This document shows, piece by piece, positions 19,530 to 29,443 of a DNA stretch of 64,000 nucleotides. Positions within the stretch are counted from its first letter, which is position 1. Each line of letters opens with the position of its first letter. The notes beneath the pieces were generated by a model. The model was not told where the DNA came from. It did no database searches and saw only the letters and a list, made by a program, of their open reading frames with translations. The position numbers and the translations under genes are program-made. The stretch is from an uncultured Marinobacterium sp. (GTDB lineage: Bacteria; Pseudomonadota; Gammaproteobacteria; Pseudomonadales; Balneatricaceae): the NCBI GenBank assembly GCA_947501565.1, contig CANMWJ010000003.1, forward strand, positions 62,001 to 126,000, written 5' to 3'.

Positions 19530-19795
19530 AACACACCTCCCGTAATGCTGCTAAGAACAACTCCCCTTAACAACACCAGCGGTTTAATTTCATCGGCTAC
19601 TTCCTACATGAATCCAACACGCAAGTTTGAAGCCAGTGCGTTAACACATTGAACAGTCAGTACTTTATCGGAGAAAGGAATCGGTACAGCAGGAGAATTG
19701 TTACCCCGGCTTTACACACCGAGAGGATTTCAGAAGCGAACCGGCCAGACCAGATGCTATTAGAGCGCGGACATAGGGATTAGAGAGGGGAGCAA
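19530..19795. other. Intergenic region upstream of the secreted-protein gene
   Basis: No open frame or strong motif is seen. It should hold the promoter for the secreted-protein gene and then spacer up to the etfA terminator. Confidence 0.5.
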
Positions 19796-19823
19796 CAAAA
19801 AAACCCGACTCTACTGGGTCGGG
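19796..19823 (-). terminator. Intrinsic terminator for etfBA
   Basis: On the minus strand a CCCGAC/GTCGGG stem is followed by seven T. A second stem (GACCGCAG/CTGCGGTC, 19898-19920) lies nearer the etfA stop but lacks a T-run; it may pause polymerase or protect the 3' end. Confidence 0.75.
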
Positions 19824-19930
19824 TAAAGATAAAGGCATAGTGCCAAATGGGATGCATCACAAAATCCCAATTCAAGCCCTGCCAAGGGTAAATCAGCGAC
19901 CGCAGCTAAACGCTGCGGTCGCGTCAACAT

Positions 19931-20860
19931 TTAAAGCTTCTGTTCCAGTTCTGGAACTGCTTCAAACAGATCTGCAACCAGACCGTAGTCGGCAACGGAG
20001 AAGATTGGTGCTTCTTCGTCTTTGTTGATTGCAACGATGATCTTAGAGTCTTTCATACCCGCCAGGTGCTGGATCGCACCGGAGATACCTACAGCGATGT
20101 AAAGCTCTGGCGCTACAATCTTGCCGGTCTGACCAACCTGCATGTCGTTTGGTACAAAGCCAGCATCAACTGCTGCACGGGATGCACCCACGGCTGCACC
20201 CAGCTTGTCAGCCACTTTTTCCAGCATCGCGAAGTTTTCGCCGTTGCCCATACCGCGACCACCGGAGATCACTACGCTTGCAGCAGTCAGTTCAGGACGG
20301 TCAGATACTGCCATCTCTTCGCCAACGAAGCTGGAGACACCAGCGTCATGTACAGAATCAACAGCTTCTACAGCAGCGGAACCACCTTCAGCGGCAGCAG
20401 CATCAAACGCTGTACCACGTACGGTGATCACTTTGATCGCATCCAGAGACTGTACAGTTGCGATTGCGTTGCCCGCATAGATTGGACGCTGGAAGGTATC
20501 AGCAGATTCAACTGCAGTAATATCAGATACCTGTGCTACGTCCAGCAGTGCCGCCACGCGTGGCATTACGTTTTTACCAGTCGTAGTCGCAGGCGACACA
20601 ACGTGGCTGTAATCCTTACCCAGTTCAGCAATCAGCTTGGAAACGTTCTCAGCCAGCTGATGCTCGTAGGCAGCTGCGTCAGCTACCAGTACTTTGCTCA
20701 CGCCTGCAACCTGTGCAGCCGCTTCTGCCGCAGCGCCACAACCAGCACCTGCGACCAGTACGTGCAGATCACCGCCCATCTGGGTTGCTGCGGTAACCGC
20801 GTTCAGAGTTGCACCTTTCAGGGTGCTATTGTCATGTTCTGCAATAACCAGAATAGCCAT
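19931..20860 (-). CDS. etfA: Electron transfer flavoprotein alpha subunit
   Basis: EtfA binds FAD and, with EtfB, accepts electrons from acyl-CoA and other dehydrogenases. The 309-residue protein has the N-terminal alpha domain and the C-terminal FAD-binding signature ([20 protein letters not shown]), followed by [16 protein letters not shown]. It starts 11 bases after the etfB stop. The redox partner, ETF:quinone oxidoreductase, is encoded divergently upstream of etfB. Confidence 0.97.
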   Translation of the reverse strand: MAILVIAEHDNSTLKGATLNAVTAATQMGGDLHVLVAGAGCGAAAEAAAQVAGVSKVLVADAAAYEHQLAENVSKLIAELGKDYSHVVSPATTTGKNVMPRVAALLDVAQVSDITAVESADTFQRPIYAGNAIATVQSLDAIKVITVRGTAFDAAAAEGGSAAVEAVDSVHDAGVSSFVGEEMAVSDRPELTAASVVISGGRGMGNGENFAMLEKVADKLGAAVGASRAAVDAGFVPNDMQVGQTGKIVAPELYIAVGISGAIQHLAGMKDSKIIVAINKDEEAPIFSVADYGLVADLFEAVPELEQKL

Positions 20861-20871
20861 CAGATCACCCC

Positions 20872-21621
20872 TTAAAGAACTTTAGCTTCGTTTTTCAGTT
20901 TTTCGACCAGCTCATCCACGCTGCCGACTTTGATACCCGCCTGACGTTCAGCCGGTGGGGTAACTTTCAGCAGTTTGGTGTGCGCTTTTACTTCAACGCC
21001 CAGGTCTGCAGGGGTTTTAACATCCAGCGGCTTACGCTTCGCTTTCATGATGTTTGGCAGAGACGCGTAACGCGGCTCGTTCAGACGCAGGTCAGTGGTA
21101 ACAATTGCAGGCAGGTTCAGTGCAACAGTCTGCAGACCGCCATCAACCTCACGGGTCACGCTCACTTTACCGTCTTCAACCTTAACTTCAGACGCGAAAG
21201 TACCCTGTGGCATATCCAGCAGAGCCGCCAGCATCTGACCAGTCTGGTTGTTGTCGCTGTCGATCGCCTGTTTACCCATGATAATCAGCTCAGGCTTCTC
21301 TTCGTCGATCACTTTAGCCAGCAGTTTGGCTACGGACAGAGACTCTGGCGCTTCTTCGGTTTCAATCTGAATACCGCGATCAGCACCCAGTGCCAGTGCA
21401 GTACGGATCTGCTCCTGACAAGCTTTAGGGCCGATAGAGACAACAACGACTTCAGAAGCAGTACCCGCTTCTTTCAGACGTACAGCTTCTTCTACTGCAA
21501 TTTCACAAAATGGGTTCAGGGCCATTTTTACGTTGGCCAGATCCACATCACTGTTGTCCGACTTCACACGTACTTTGACGTTGTAGTCGATCACTCGCTT
21601 AACTGTTACAAGCACCTTCAT
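20872..21621 (-). CDS. etfB: Electron transfer flavoprotein beta subunit
   Basis: A 249-residue protein beginning [19 protein letters not shown] with the ETF beta recognition segment ([31 protein letters not shown]) near residue 185. It binds AMP structurally and docks dehydrogenases. The ATG at 21621 is preferred over a TTG two codons earlier. It is first in a two-gene operon with etfA. Confidence 0.97.
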   Translation of the reverse strand: MKVLVTVKRVIDYNVKVRVKSDNSDVDLANVKMALNPFCEIAVEEAVRLKEAGTASEVVVVSIGPKACQEQIRTALALGADRGIQIETEEAPESLSVAKLLAKVIDEEKPELIIMGKQAIDSDNNQTGQMLAALLDMPQGTFASEVKVEDGKVSVTREVDGGLQTVALNLPAIVTTDLRLNEPRYASLPNIMKAKRKPLDVKTPADLGVEVKAHTKLLKVTPPAERQAGIKVGSVDELVEKLKNEAKVL

Positions 21622-21780
21622 CGGCAAAGACCTTTTATCTATCGTTCTTCTTTATATGTTCTACTGTTGGCTTAGATAACGCTTCTTTCTGTTAGCGTCA
21701 TCCTACTCATCAACTGTTAGAATCAACCGTTTTCTAAGTGGTTTCCCTTATATTACTGATCCATTTCCAATAAGCAATAT

Positions 21781-21839
21781 CCCTAACTAACAAATTTATG
21801 CCCCATTGGACTAATAACAAAGCGGTTCCAATGTTAGGG
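21781..21839. repeat. Interrupted inverted repeat in the etfB/ETF-QO divergent promoter region
   Basis: The right arm TCCAATGTTAGGG (21827-21839) is matched on the left by two separated blocks, CCCTAAC (21781-21787) and CATTGGA (21804-21810). It lies in the 373-bp gap between divergent etfB and the ETF:quinone oxidoreductase gene, which otherwise holds no gene. It may be an operator or a structured leader. Confidence 0.45.
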
Positions 21840-21994
21840 AAAACACTTATAATTAGATCACTAGAAAAATGAGCGCCGGTTTGCTGAAGATAGGCCTCTG
21901 AGGAACCACTGAATATGTCCAACAGGCTCTAAACATGGCATTTCAGTAGGTCCAACATAAGAAAAAAGACAACTGAGTTTGGGGAGATCTACCG

Positions 21995-23644
21995 ATGACC
22001 CGTGAGTCGATGGAATTTGATGTTGTAATCGTTGGCGCTGGCCCTGCCGGGCTGTCCACCGCCTGTCGTCTGATGCAACTGGCACAGGAAAAAGAGCAGG
22101 AGATTACCGTCTGCGTAGTCGAGAAAGGTTCCGAGGTCGGTGCCCACATCCTGTCTGGTGCCGTAATCGAAAGCCGCGCGCTGGACGAACTGTTCCCGAA
22201 CTGGAAGGAACAGGGTGCACCGCTTACCACAGCGGTAACCGAAGATGAAGTTTACCTGCTGAAAGATGCCGAAAACGGCACCAAGATTCCAAATGCGTTT
22301 GTGCCGAAAACCATGCACAACGATGGCAACTATGTTGTCAGCCTGGGTAACGTTGCCCGCTGGCTGGCAGAGCGCGCTGAAGAGCTGGGTGTGGAGATCT
22401 TCCCAGGTTTCGCCGCATCTGAAGTTCTGTACAACGAAGATGGCAGCGTAAAAGGTATCGCCACCGGTGACATGGGCATCGGCATGGATGGCGAGCAGAA
22501 AGACAGCTACATGCCTGGCATGGAGCTGCACGCGAAATACACCATCTTCTCCGAAGGCTGTCGCGGCCATCTGGGCAAAGAGCTGATCGAGAAATTCAAC
22601 CTGGACAGCGAAGCGGATGCTCAGCACTACGGCATCGGCATCAAAGAGCTGTGGGACATCCCTGCCGACCAGCACAAACCGGGTCTTGTCGTACACGGTT
22701 CCGGTTGGCCACTGGATAAAGGCACCAGCGGTGGCTTCTTCCTCTACCACACCGATGACTGCCAGGTAGTCGTGGGTCTGATTGTCGACCTGAACTACGC
22801 GAACCCGTACATCAGCCCATTCGACGAATTCCAGCGCATGAAGCACCACCCAGTGCTGAAAAAGCATCTGGACGGCGGTACCCGCGTATCTTACGGCGCA
22901 CGTGCGATCACCAAAGGCGGCTTCAACTCCCTGCCGAAGATGACCTTCCCAGGCGGTTTGGTGGTTGGCTGTAACGCCGGCACCCTGAACTTCAGCAAGA
23001 TCAAGGGCACCCACACCGCGATGAAATCCGGCATGATCGCCGCAGAAGCGATGTTTGAAGCCCTGAGCAGCAACTGCCCTGGCGGTGAAGAACTAACCCG
23101 CTACGAAGAGCTGTTTAAAGAGTCCTGGCTGTATGACGAACTGTTCCGCTCCCGTAACTTCGGTCCAGCGATGCACAAGTTCGGGGCAATCATGGGTGGC
23201 GCATTCAACTACGTCGACCAGAACTTCTTCGGTGGCAAACTGCCAATCACGCTGCACGATAACCACGCCGATTACGCGCAGATGCAGCCTGCCAGCAACT
23301 TCCAGCCGATCGAGTACCCTAAACCAGACGGTACGCTGAGCTTCGATAAGCTGTCTTCCGTGTTCCTGTCGAACACCAACCACGAAGAAGACCAGCCGTG
23401 TCACCTGCAGCTGAAAGATGCGGATATCCCGCTGAAACAGAACCTGCCGACCTTCGCAGAACCTGCACAGCGTTACTGCCCAGCGGGTGTATACGAGGTG
23501 GTTGAGGACGAAGGCGGCCAGCGCTTCCAGATCAACGCGCAGAACTGTCTGCACTGTAAGACCTGTGACATCAAGGACCCTGCCCAGAACATTAAATGGG
23601 TAACGCCGGAAGGCATGGGTGGTCCTAACTACCCGAACATGTAA
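21995..23644 (+). CDS. Electron transfer flavoprotein-ubiquinone oxidoreductase
   Basis: A monotopic inner-membrane enzyme that passes electrons from reduced ETF to ubiquinone. The 549-residue protein has an N-terminal FAD dinucleotide-binding motif (DVVIVGAGPAGLSTACRL), a central quinone/membrane-binding region, and a C-terminal [4Fe-4S] ferredoxin domain (CPAGVYEV, then CLHCKTCDIKDPAQNI). The start has GGGGAG at good spacing. Being divergent from etfBA it can be co-regulated from the shared gap. It ends at a strong terminator. Confidence 0.97.
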   Translation: MTRESMEFDVVIVGAGPAGLSTACRLMQLAQEKEQEITVCVVEKGSEVGAHILSGAVIESRALDELFPNWKEQGAPLTTAVTEDEVYLLKDAENGTKIPNAFVPKTMHNDGNYVVSLGNVARWLAERAEELGVEIFPGFAASEVLYNEDGSVKGIATGDMGIGMDGEQKDSYMPGMELHAKYTIFSEGCRGHLGKELIEKFNLDSEADAQHYGIGIKELWDIPADQHKPGLVVHGSGWPLDKGTSGGFFLYHTDDCQVVVGLIVDLNYANPYISPFDEFQRMKHHPVLKKHLDGGTRVSYGARAITKGGFNSLPKMTFPGGLVVGCNAGTLNFSKIKGTHTAMKSGMIAAEAMFEALSSNCPGGEELTRYEELFKESWLYDELFRSRNFGPAMHKFGAIMGGAFNYVDQNFFGGKLPITLHDNHADYAQMQPASNFQPIEYPKPDGTLSFDKLSSVFLSNTNHEEDQPCHLQLKDADIPLKQNLPTFAEPAQRYCPAGVYEVVEDEGGQRFQINAQNCLHCKTCDIKDPAQNIKWVTPEGMGGPNYPNM

Positions 23645-23652
23645 ACAACACT

Positions 23653-23680
23653 TAAAAGGGCCTCGTTGAGGCCCTTTTTT
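23653..23680 (+). terminator. Intrinsic terminator after ETF-QO
   Basis: AAAAGGGCCTC and GAGGCCCTTTTTT pair around a 3-base loop directly after the stop codon. Confidence 0.88.
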
Positions 23681-23897
23681 ATCAGGCTTCGCTGTTACAT
23701 AACGCACTACATCCTCCTCCACCCTCTCCCTTCATCCGCCTCTCCATTTGCCCCTGCATCTGCCAGCGCTGGCGCCAGCCGCCCTTCCCTACTTGGTCCA
23801 GAAGCCGACACTCATTTGTTGATTGACCAACATCAACGCCCATCACCATTGCGCCCACTAACCTGTTTTCTTCCGCCAACAACAATAAGAATCTGCG

Positions 23898-24794
23898 ATG
23901 GACCTGACTCGTTACGTAAACACCTTCGGCCGCGCCATGCGCCGCAAGTATGACTGCAAGGTGCAGAAAGTTTCTATAAACGCGTCCTTTACCTGCCCCA
24001 ACCGCGATGCCAGCAAAGGGATTGGCGGCTGCACCTTCTGTAATAACGCCTCCTTTAACGTCAATGCGCAACAAGCACCGAGCATTGCGCAGCAACTGAG
24101 CACAGGCAAATCGGTGCTACGCACCAAGAAGAATGCACGCCAGTTCATCGCTTACTTTCAGGCCTACACCAGCACCTATGCCGACATCAATTTGCTGGAG
24201 CAACGTTACAACCAGGCGCTGAATACACCCGATGTGATCGGTTTATCCATCGGCACCCGGCCGGACTGCGTACCAGAAGATGTATTACGCCTGCTGGCGG
24301 ACTATCAGCAGCAGGGCAAAGAGATCTGGTTGGAACTGGGCCTGCAGTCAGCAAATGACGAAGTACTGAGGCAGGTCAACCGTGGACATGACGTTGCCTG
24401 TTATAAAGACGCCATGAAACGGGCCAAAGCGCACGGCCTTCAGGTATGTACCCATCTGATTGTGGGATTGCCGGGAGAAGCCCCCGAAGCGAGCATAGAC
24501 GCAGCCGCGATGGCGACCGATCTGGGCACGGATGGCCTGAAAATACACCCGCTGCATGTGGTGAAAGGCACCCAGATGGCACGGCAGGTTAAAAGCGGAA
24601 TCATCCCTGACCTGCCCCAGAGCCGCTACGTGGACGTTGTGACGAAGATCATTCGCCAAGCACCACCGGAACAAACCTTTCACCGCCTCACCGGAACAGC
24701 CAACAAACACCTGCTGCTGTCACCCGGCTGGTGCGAGCGTAAATGGTCCGTGCTGAACGATATATACACCCGTCTGGCTGATTCGCCGGGCTGA
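23898..24794 (+). CDS. YhcC-like radical SAM protein (TIGR01212 family)
   Basis: A 298-residue member of the YhcC/TIGR01212 radical SAM family. The cluster motif is an expanded version near the N-terminus (FTCPNRDASKGIGGCTFCNN), where the last two cysteines are in CxxC spacing. Further family marks are IGLSIGTRPDCVPEDV, LELGLQSANDEVLRQVNRGHD and THLIVGLPGE. The reaction is not known to me. The next radical SAM gene starts 20 bases downstream, so they form an operon. Confidence 0.93.
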   Translation: MDLTRYVNTFGRAMRRKYDCKVQKVSINASFTCPNRDASKGIGGCTFCNNASFNVNAQQAPSIAQQLSTGKSVLRTKKNARQFIAYFQAYTSTYADINLLEQRYNQALNTPDVIGLSIGTRPDCVPEDVLRLLADYQQQGKEIWLELGLQSANDEVLRQVNRGHDVACYKDAMKRAKAHGLQVCTHLIVGLPGEAPEASIDAAAMATDLGTDGLKIHPLHVVKGTQMARQVKSGIIPDLPQSRYVDVVTKIIRQAPPEQTFHRLTGTANKHLLLSPGWCERKWSVLNDIYTRLADSPG

Positions 24795-24814
24795 AAGAGA
24801 CATACGCATTACCT

Positions 24815-25459
24815 ATGAGCATCAAGCGCCCCAACCCGAGCAAAAGATACGCCCACGCCGAACCCGATACGCTGGTGTATCAGATCGACGATCGGCTCTA
24901 CGTCAACCTCACCGACCGTTGTACGCTCGCCTGCACCTTCTGCCCGAAACACAACGGCTGCACTGAGGTGAAAGGACACGAACTTTACCTGTCGGAACGT
25001 CCTGACGTTGAGCAGATCATCAAGCTGATCGATGACCCAACCCGTTATGCAGAGATCGTGTTCTGCGGTTTCGGCGAGCCCACACTGCGGCTAAAAGACC
25101 TGCTCAAGATTGCCCGCGTGGTAAAGGCGAAAGGTGGCCAGACTCGTATCAACACCGATGGATTAGCCAACCGTGTGCACAAGCGTGATGTCACCGGTGA
25201 GATGGCCGAGTGCATTGATGCCCTATCAATCTCGCTTAACGCGCAGGACGAAGCGACCTACAACAAACACTGCGCGCCGAGCCTCAAAGGTTCCCATGCG
25301 GAAGTACTCGACTTTATCGAAGCTGCCGCCAAGGTGATTCCTGACGTCTCCGCCACTGCCATCGACGGCCTTGAAGGCGTTGACGTCAAACAATGTGCTG
25401 CGCTGACCGAAGCACGCGGCGCAAAATTCCGCGCCCGCTATCTGGATCTGGTGGGTTAA
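24815..25459 (+). CDS. TatD family-associated radical SAM protein
   Basis: A 214-residue protein with a canonical CxxxCxxC cluster motif (NLTDRCTLACTFCPKH, residues 30-45) and the glycine motif VFCGFGEPTLRL. This matches the compact TatD-associated radical SAM family, often next to tatD; no tatD is present in this window. The partial TIM-barrel length fits the family. Substrate unknown. Confidence 0.9.
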   Translation: MSIKRPNPSKRYAHAEPDTLVYQIDDRLYVNLTDRCTLACTFCPKHNGCTEVKGHELYLSERPDVEQIIKLIDDPTRYAEIVFCGFGEPTLRLKDLLKIARVVKAKGGQTRINTDGLANRVHKRDVTGEMAECIDALSISLNAQDEATYNKHCAPSLKGSHAEVLDFIEAAAKVIPDVSATAIDGLEGVDVKQCAALTEARGAKFRARYLDLVG

Positions 25460-25530
25460 GGGTACGTTTAGCACCTACACTTAAGTGATCGTTTCAGAAG
25501 TATTTACGATGACCTTAAGGAGTGCTGACG

Positions 25531-26388
25531 ATGTCTGAGCAAAGCTGGATTCTTACCGCCAACTGCCCAAGCCGACTGGGAACCGTAGACGCAGTCACCG
25601 GACTGCTCTACCAACAAGGGCAGTACATCGATGACCTGAAGTCATTTGATGACCGCCTCCACCAGCATTTCTTTATCCGCGCACAGTTCAGGCCGGAACG
25701 CGACTTTGACGAGCAAGCGTTCCGCAACGCCTTCGCACCGCGCGCTGAAAAGTTTGATATGGAGTGGAGCCTGACGCCCACCAACCTGACATACAAGGTG
25801 GTGATCATGGTCTCGAAGTTCGATCACTGCCTCAACGATCTGCTCTACCGCTACCGTATCGGCCAGCTACCGATCGAGATTCCGGCGATCATCTCCAACC
25901 ACCCGGACCTGAAGTCTCTGGCCGACTGGCACAACATCCCCTACTACCACCTGCCGATCACAGCAGATACTAAACCTGAACAGGAAGCGGACGTATGGAA
26001 GATCATCTGCGACAGCAACGCGGACCTGGTAGTACTGGCCCGCTACATGCAAGTACTGTCAGAAGATATGTGCGAGAAGCTGTCCGGCAAAGCGATTAAC
26101 ATCCACCACTCATTGCTGCCGGGTTTTAAAGGAGCACGCCCCTACCACCAGGCCTACGAGAAAGGCGTAAAACTGGTCGGGGCAACGGCTCACTATGTAA
26201 ATACTGATCTGGACGAAGGCCCGATCATTACCCAGGGAATCGAACCGGTCGACCATACCTACTACCCGGAAGACCTCACCGCCAAAGGTAGGGATATCGA
26301 GTGCGTCACCCTCGCCCGTGCGGTGCAGTACCACATCGAACGCAGGGTGTTCCTCTGCGGTAACCGCTGCATCGTTTTCTCCGACTGA
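25531..26388 (+). CDS. purU: Formyltetrahydrofolate deformylase
   Basis: PurU hydrolyses 10-formyl-THF to THF and formate, balancing one-carbon pools and supplying formate to PurT. The 285-residue protein has an N-terminal ACT domain (ILTANCPSRLGTVDAVTGLLYQ) and a C-terminal formyltransferase domain. The catalytic Asn-His-Asp set is in NIHHSLLPGFKGARPYHQ and TDLDEGPII. AAGGAG sits eight bases before the ATG at 25531, deciding the start. It is convergent with the PhoD-like gene, with 17 bases between stops and no terminator visible. Confidence 0.96.
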   Translation: MSEQSWILTANCPSRLGTVDAVTGLLYQQGQYIDDLKSFDDRLHQHFFIRAQFRPERDFDEQAFRNAFAPRAEKFDMEWSLTPTNLTYKVVIMVSKFDHCLNDLLYRYRIGQLPIEIPAIISNHPDLKSLADWHNIPYYHLPITADTKPEQEADVWKIICDSNADLVVLARYMQVLSEDMCEKLSGKAINIHHSLLPGFKGARPYHQAYEKGVKLVGATAHYVNTDLDEGPIITQGIEPVDHTYYPEDLTAKGRDIECVTLARAVQYHIERRVFLCGNRCIVFSD

Positions 26389-26405
26389 GCGTCATCCGCT
26401 CTCTT

Positions 26406-28328
26406 TTAGTCGCTGACGAGGGGCTGTTCGGCTTTCGGATCCGGGAAATCCGTCCTTGAGCCATCGGCCCCCAGTACCTCAATACTGACCGGCTGCCCTG
26501 TCTCACTCAGTTTCACCAAGCCCAGGCCACTGCCGTTGTGAAGGTGATGATCTTCGGTGGTAGGACGCCGCGCTTTAATACGCATACGTCGACGTTTGGT
26601 GAACCAGTTAAGCGGTGAACGGCTGCCGTATAACACGCGGTTAAGGCGATCCAGCCAGGGCAACAGCACATTTGGAAATTCATTCTTCATACCACTGCAG
26701 GTGATCTGCCAGATATTTGGGCTGTTCTTGCGGAAGCGGATCACCACATCGTATACAAAGGAGTAGTGCACATCCCCCGACAGAATGACAAAATTCTGCG
26801 GCGTCTTTGGATGGCGGAAGATATTCAGGAGCGTATTGGCAGAACCCGGGTGCGCCATCCAGTTCTCCGCATCGACCGTGAGCGCATGACCGAAGTAGGT
26901 GAACACACGCTGGATGGTTTCGATCAGCTTCACTCCAAAGATCGGCGCCGGTGACACCATCACCACGGAGGATTCGCCGATCAGCTCCTGCTGCATATCC
27001 GACAACGCCTCCCAATCCATCAATCCAGATGGTTTGGATAGCCGACTTTCAGAGCGCCAGCGGCGGGTGCGGGTATCCAGCACCACCAGCTTCGGCGTCG
27101 TTGGCAGACTGAAATGCCAGCGTTCAAAGTGCAATAGGGTTTCAATCAACTGGTCCTGAGAGTCGCAGTCCGGCTGACTGAAGAACCGACCTACCCGCTG
27201 CATAAACTCCTGAGGAAAGTGCTGCGGCGCATTGCCCCATCCCTGACACAACCAGTAACCGATCATCGCGTTACCCAGAATCCGTTTCGAGAAGGGATTG
27301 CCGTAGGCCGCCTCCTCCCAACCCCGGGTCAGATTCCAGTCATCCGTCACATCATGATCATCGAAGATCATATACACCGGCAGGTGAGCCATCGCCCGCT
27401 GCACGCCCTCAAGCCCATCCACAAAATGCGCCAGCTGTTTCTGTTCTTCCAGATAGCGGTCACGGTGCGGCTCTGCAACATCACTGACGTTGGTTTTCAC
27501 GTAACGCCATAACACCGGCGACCACACCAGCAGATACATAGCGATCACCTCACCCAAGGTGATCAGGTGGTTATGTGCGCCGTCAGCAGTAAAAATCGGC
27601 TTACGGGCACCACCAAAAAACTTATCGCGCAGTGTTTCGTTGGCTTTGTTATGGGGTAACAACTCCTCGCGTTGGTAATAACAGCAGCGATTACTGTAGA
27701 GCGCATCACTGTCTGCAACGGTTGCCCCCTGGAGCGTCTCGCCATGCAAACCAAGTAGCCTGATCACCTGATGGATCGCCGTAAGCATCGGACCGGCAAC
27801 ATCATCGGCATAAATCTGATCACCACTCATCAACAGCATCGCCGGACGCTTACCACTCTCGTTGAGAGACTGCTCAACAATATGATCAGCCTGTAGCAAG
27901 GCATCATCGCTGGCATAGTGCGGCTTGCGGCAGGAGCCGTGCAGGATGCTATCCAGCTGGGTTTTCAGCACCAGCGAAGGCGAACGTTGTCCGCCGTAAA
28001 GCATGCTCGGCTGCAGTTCAGCCAATCCTCGCTCCCCGTCGGCATCACTCACGCGCAGATCATATTCAAAGCGCTGCGCCACGGGCAGCGGCTCCTCAAA
28101 ATGCAGATCTACGAGGTAAACCCAGGCGCGGTCACCAACCTGAATCGTCTGTGTGTTATCCGCACTTAACGGAAAACGCTGGGATTGCCGATCAGGCAGA
28201 ACCAACTCCACGCTGGCGTTCAGTTCAACCGAAGTAACAAACCACAGCACCATCTGCTGTGGCTGCAAACGCCGTACGATAGGACCGGCGATCAGTTCAG
28301 GGAGTGCGACATCCATCTGTTCTTCCAT
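26406..28328 (-). CDS. PhoD-like metallophosphatase
   Basis: A 640-residue protein of the alkaline phosphatase D/PhoD-like family. An N-terminal beta-sandwich (about 1-125) precedes a metallophosphoesterase core with SGDQIYADDV, FDDHDVTDDWN and ILSGDVHYSFVYD as metal-binding blocks. No Sec or Tat signal peptide is visible, so it may be cytoplasmic, unlike classical PhoD. Either of two ATGs (28328 or four codons later) could be used. Substrate unknown (phosphodiesters or phosphomonoesters). Confidence 0.88.
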   Translation of the reverse strand: MEEQMDVALPELIAGPIVRRLQPQQMVLWFVTSVELNASVELVLPDRQSQRFPLSADNTQTIQVGDRAWVYLVDLHFEEPLPVAQRFEYDLRVSDADGERGLAELQPSMLYGGQRSPSLVLKTQLDSILHGSCRKPHYASDDALLQADHIVEQSLNESGKRPAMLLMSGDQIYADDVAGPMLTAIHQVIRLLGLHGETLQGATVADSDALYSNRCCYYQREELLPHNKANETLRDKFFGGARKPIFTADGAHNHLITLGEVIAMYLLVWSPVLWRYVKTNVSDVAEPHRDRYLEEQKQLAHFVDGLEGVQRAMAHLPVYMIFDDHDVTDDWNLTRGWEEAAYGNPFSKRILGNAMIGYWLCQGWGNAPQHFPQEFMQRVGRFFSQPDCDSQDQLIETLLHFERWHFSLPTTPKLVVLDTRTRRWRSESRLSKPSGLMDWEALSDMQQELIGESSVVMVSPAPIFGVKLIETIQRVFTYFGHALTVDAENWMAHPGSANTLLNIFRHPKTPQNFVILSGDVHYSFVYDVVIRFRKNSPNIWQITCSGMKNEFPNVLLPWLDRLNRVLYGSRSPLNWFTKRRRMRIKARRPTTEDHHLHNGSGLGLVKLSETGQPVSIEVLGADGSRTDFPDPKAEQPLVSD

Positions 28329-28539
28329 ACTGCCTGATTATCAATGGGTTAGCTTAAGAATACCCAAGACTGAGCGTCTCTACATCATTCTGGCAGTCTA
28401 CGCTGATTTTGTTAAACGTCGACTGAACGCGCCTTTCATTCTCTTATCTCGAATATCCTGAGTATTTTTCAGTCAACAGTTGTACCCTTCTGCCGATAAC
28501 ATAGAGAAGTTAATAAGAATCCGCCAAGAGAACACTGCG

Positions 28540-29205
28540 ATGAGTATCAACAGCATCGGCCAGAATCTGCCAGGACAGGCCAAACCTATGGACAAACCTC
28601 AGCAAGCGACAACCTCGCAAGGCGCTGAGAAAGCGGAACAAAATCGCGCAGAGCGCAGCCAGGAAACGCCAGCCGTTTCCACCCGCGAGCAAGCGCGGAC
28701 CGAACTCAACCGCTCTATCGTTGAGGCTTCACTGGAAGTGAGCATCAAGTCCGGCGATCAATCGATGACCCTGCTTTACAAAGCAGCGGTGGAAAAACTG
28801 AACGAAGTGCTGGAACCGGATTTAGGCCCGCGTCCTCTCGATGCTGCCGTTGAATCCGGACTGGACGTCTCTCCAGAAGCAACTGCAGACCGCATCGTCT
28901 CGCTGACCACAGGCCTGTTCGCAGCCTTTCAAGACTCCAACCCTGATCTGGAAGGCGCAGGATTGGTCGATCATTTTGTCGAAGTGATTGGCGGCGGTAT
29001 CCTGCAGGGGTTCGAAGAGGCTCGCGAGATTCTGGATGGTATGGGGGTTCTGGAGGGCGACATCGCCAGCAACATCGATGCAACCTACGACCTTGTGCTG
29101 GAAAAGCTGGAGCAGTTCCGGATCGATAATGGCGGCAGCCCCAAAGAAGATACGGAAACCAATACACCTGACACCGACTCTGATGTCATAACCGCTGCCG
29201 AATAA
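28540..29205 (+). CDS. DUF5610-like protein
   Basis: A 221-residue acidic protein without signal or membrane segments. The N-terminal 60 residues are Gln/Glu/Ala-rich and probably disordered. The central helical part (NRSIVEASLEVSIKSGDQSMTLLYKAAVEKLNEVL, then GLFAAFQDSNPDL and FVEVIGGGILQGFEEAREIL) resembles the DUF5610 domain. The C-terminus is disordered and acidic. The ATG at 28540 matches MSINSIGQNL. Function unknown. It precedes the LuxP-like operon by about 240 bases with a hairpin between, so it is probably a separate transcript. Confidence 0.75.
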   Translation: MSINSIGQNLPGQAKPMDKPQQATTSQGAEKAEQNRAERSQETPAVSTREQARTELNRSIVEASLEVSIKSGDQSMTLLYKAAVEKLNEVLEPDLGPRPLDAAVESGLDVSPEATADRIVSLTTGLFAAFQDSNPDLEGAGLVDHFVEVIGGGILQGFEEAREILDGMGVLEGDIASNIDATYDLVLEKLEQFRIDNGGSPKEDTETNTPDTDSDVITAAE

Positions 29206-29216
29206 AACAGAATACC

Positions 29217-29245
29217 CCGGAGCACGGCTGCGGCCGATGCTCCCG
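29217..29245 (+). terminator. Weak hairpin terminator candidate
   Basis: GGAGCA/TGCTCC with an inner GGC/GCC stem directly after the DUF5610-like gene. The following tract (CGCTTCTG) is only weakly T-rich. Confidence 0.4.
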
Positions 29246-29443
29246 CTTCTGTAGTTCCCGCGCACACGTAGATTCATTCCACAACACAGAAATTACTGAT
29301 CATGATCAGCCATTTCCTCCCTAAGTCTCTGATTCTCTGACTATCACCTACACTAAATCTGGGTTATCTTAATACCCTTAAAGAATTTCGTGTTACTTTA
29401 GCCTACGGACCGAGCTTCAGTAGCCGTTTTGGAATTTTCAAAC

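Noticed and set aside
28540-29205. DUF5610-like gene as part of the LuxP-like signalling operon
   Set aside because: A gap of about 240 bases with a hairpin separates them, so co-transcription is not supported by the sequence.
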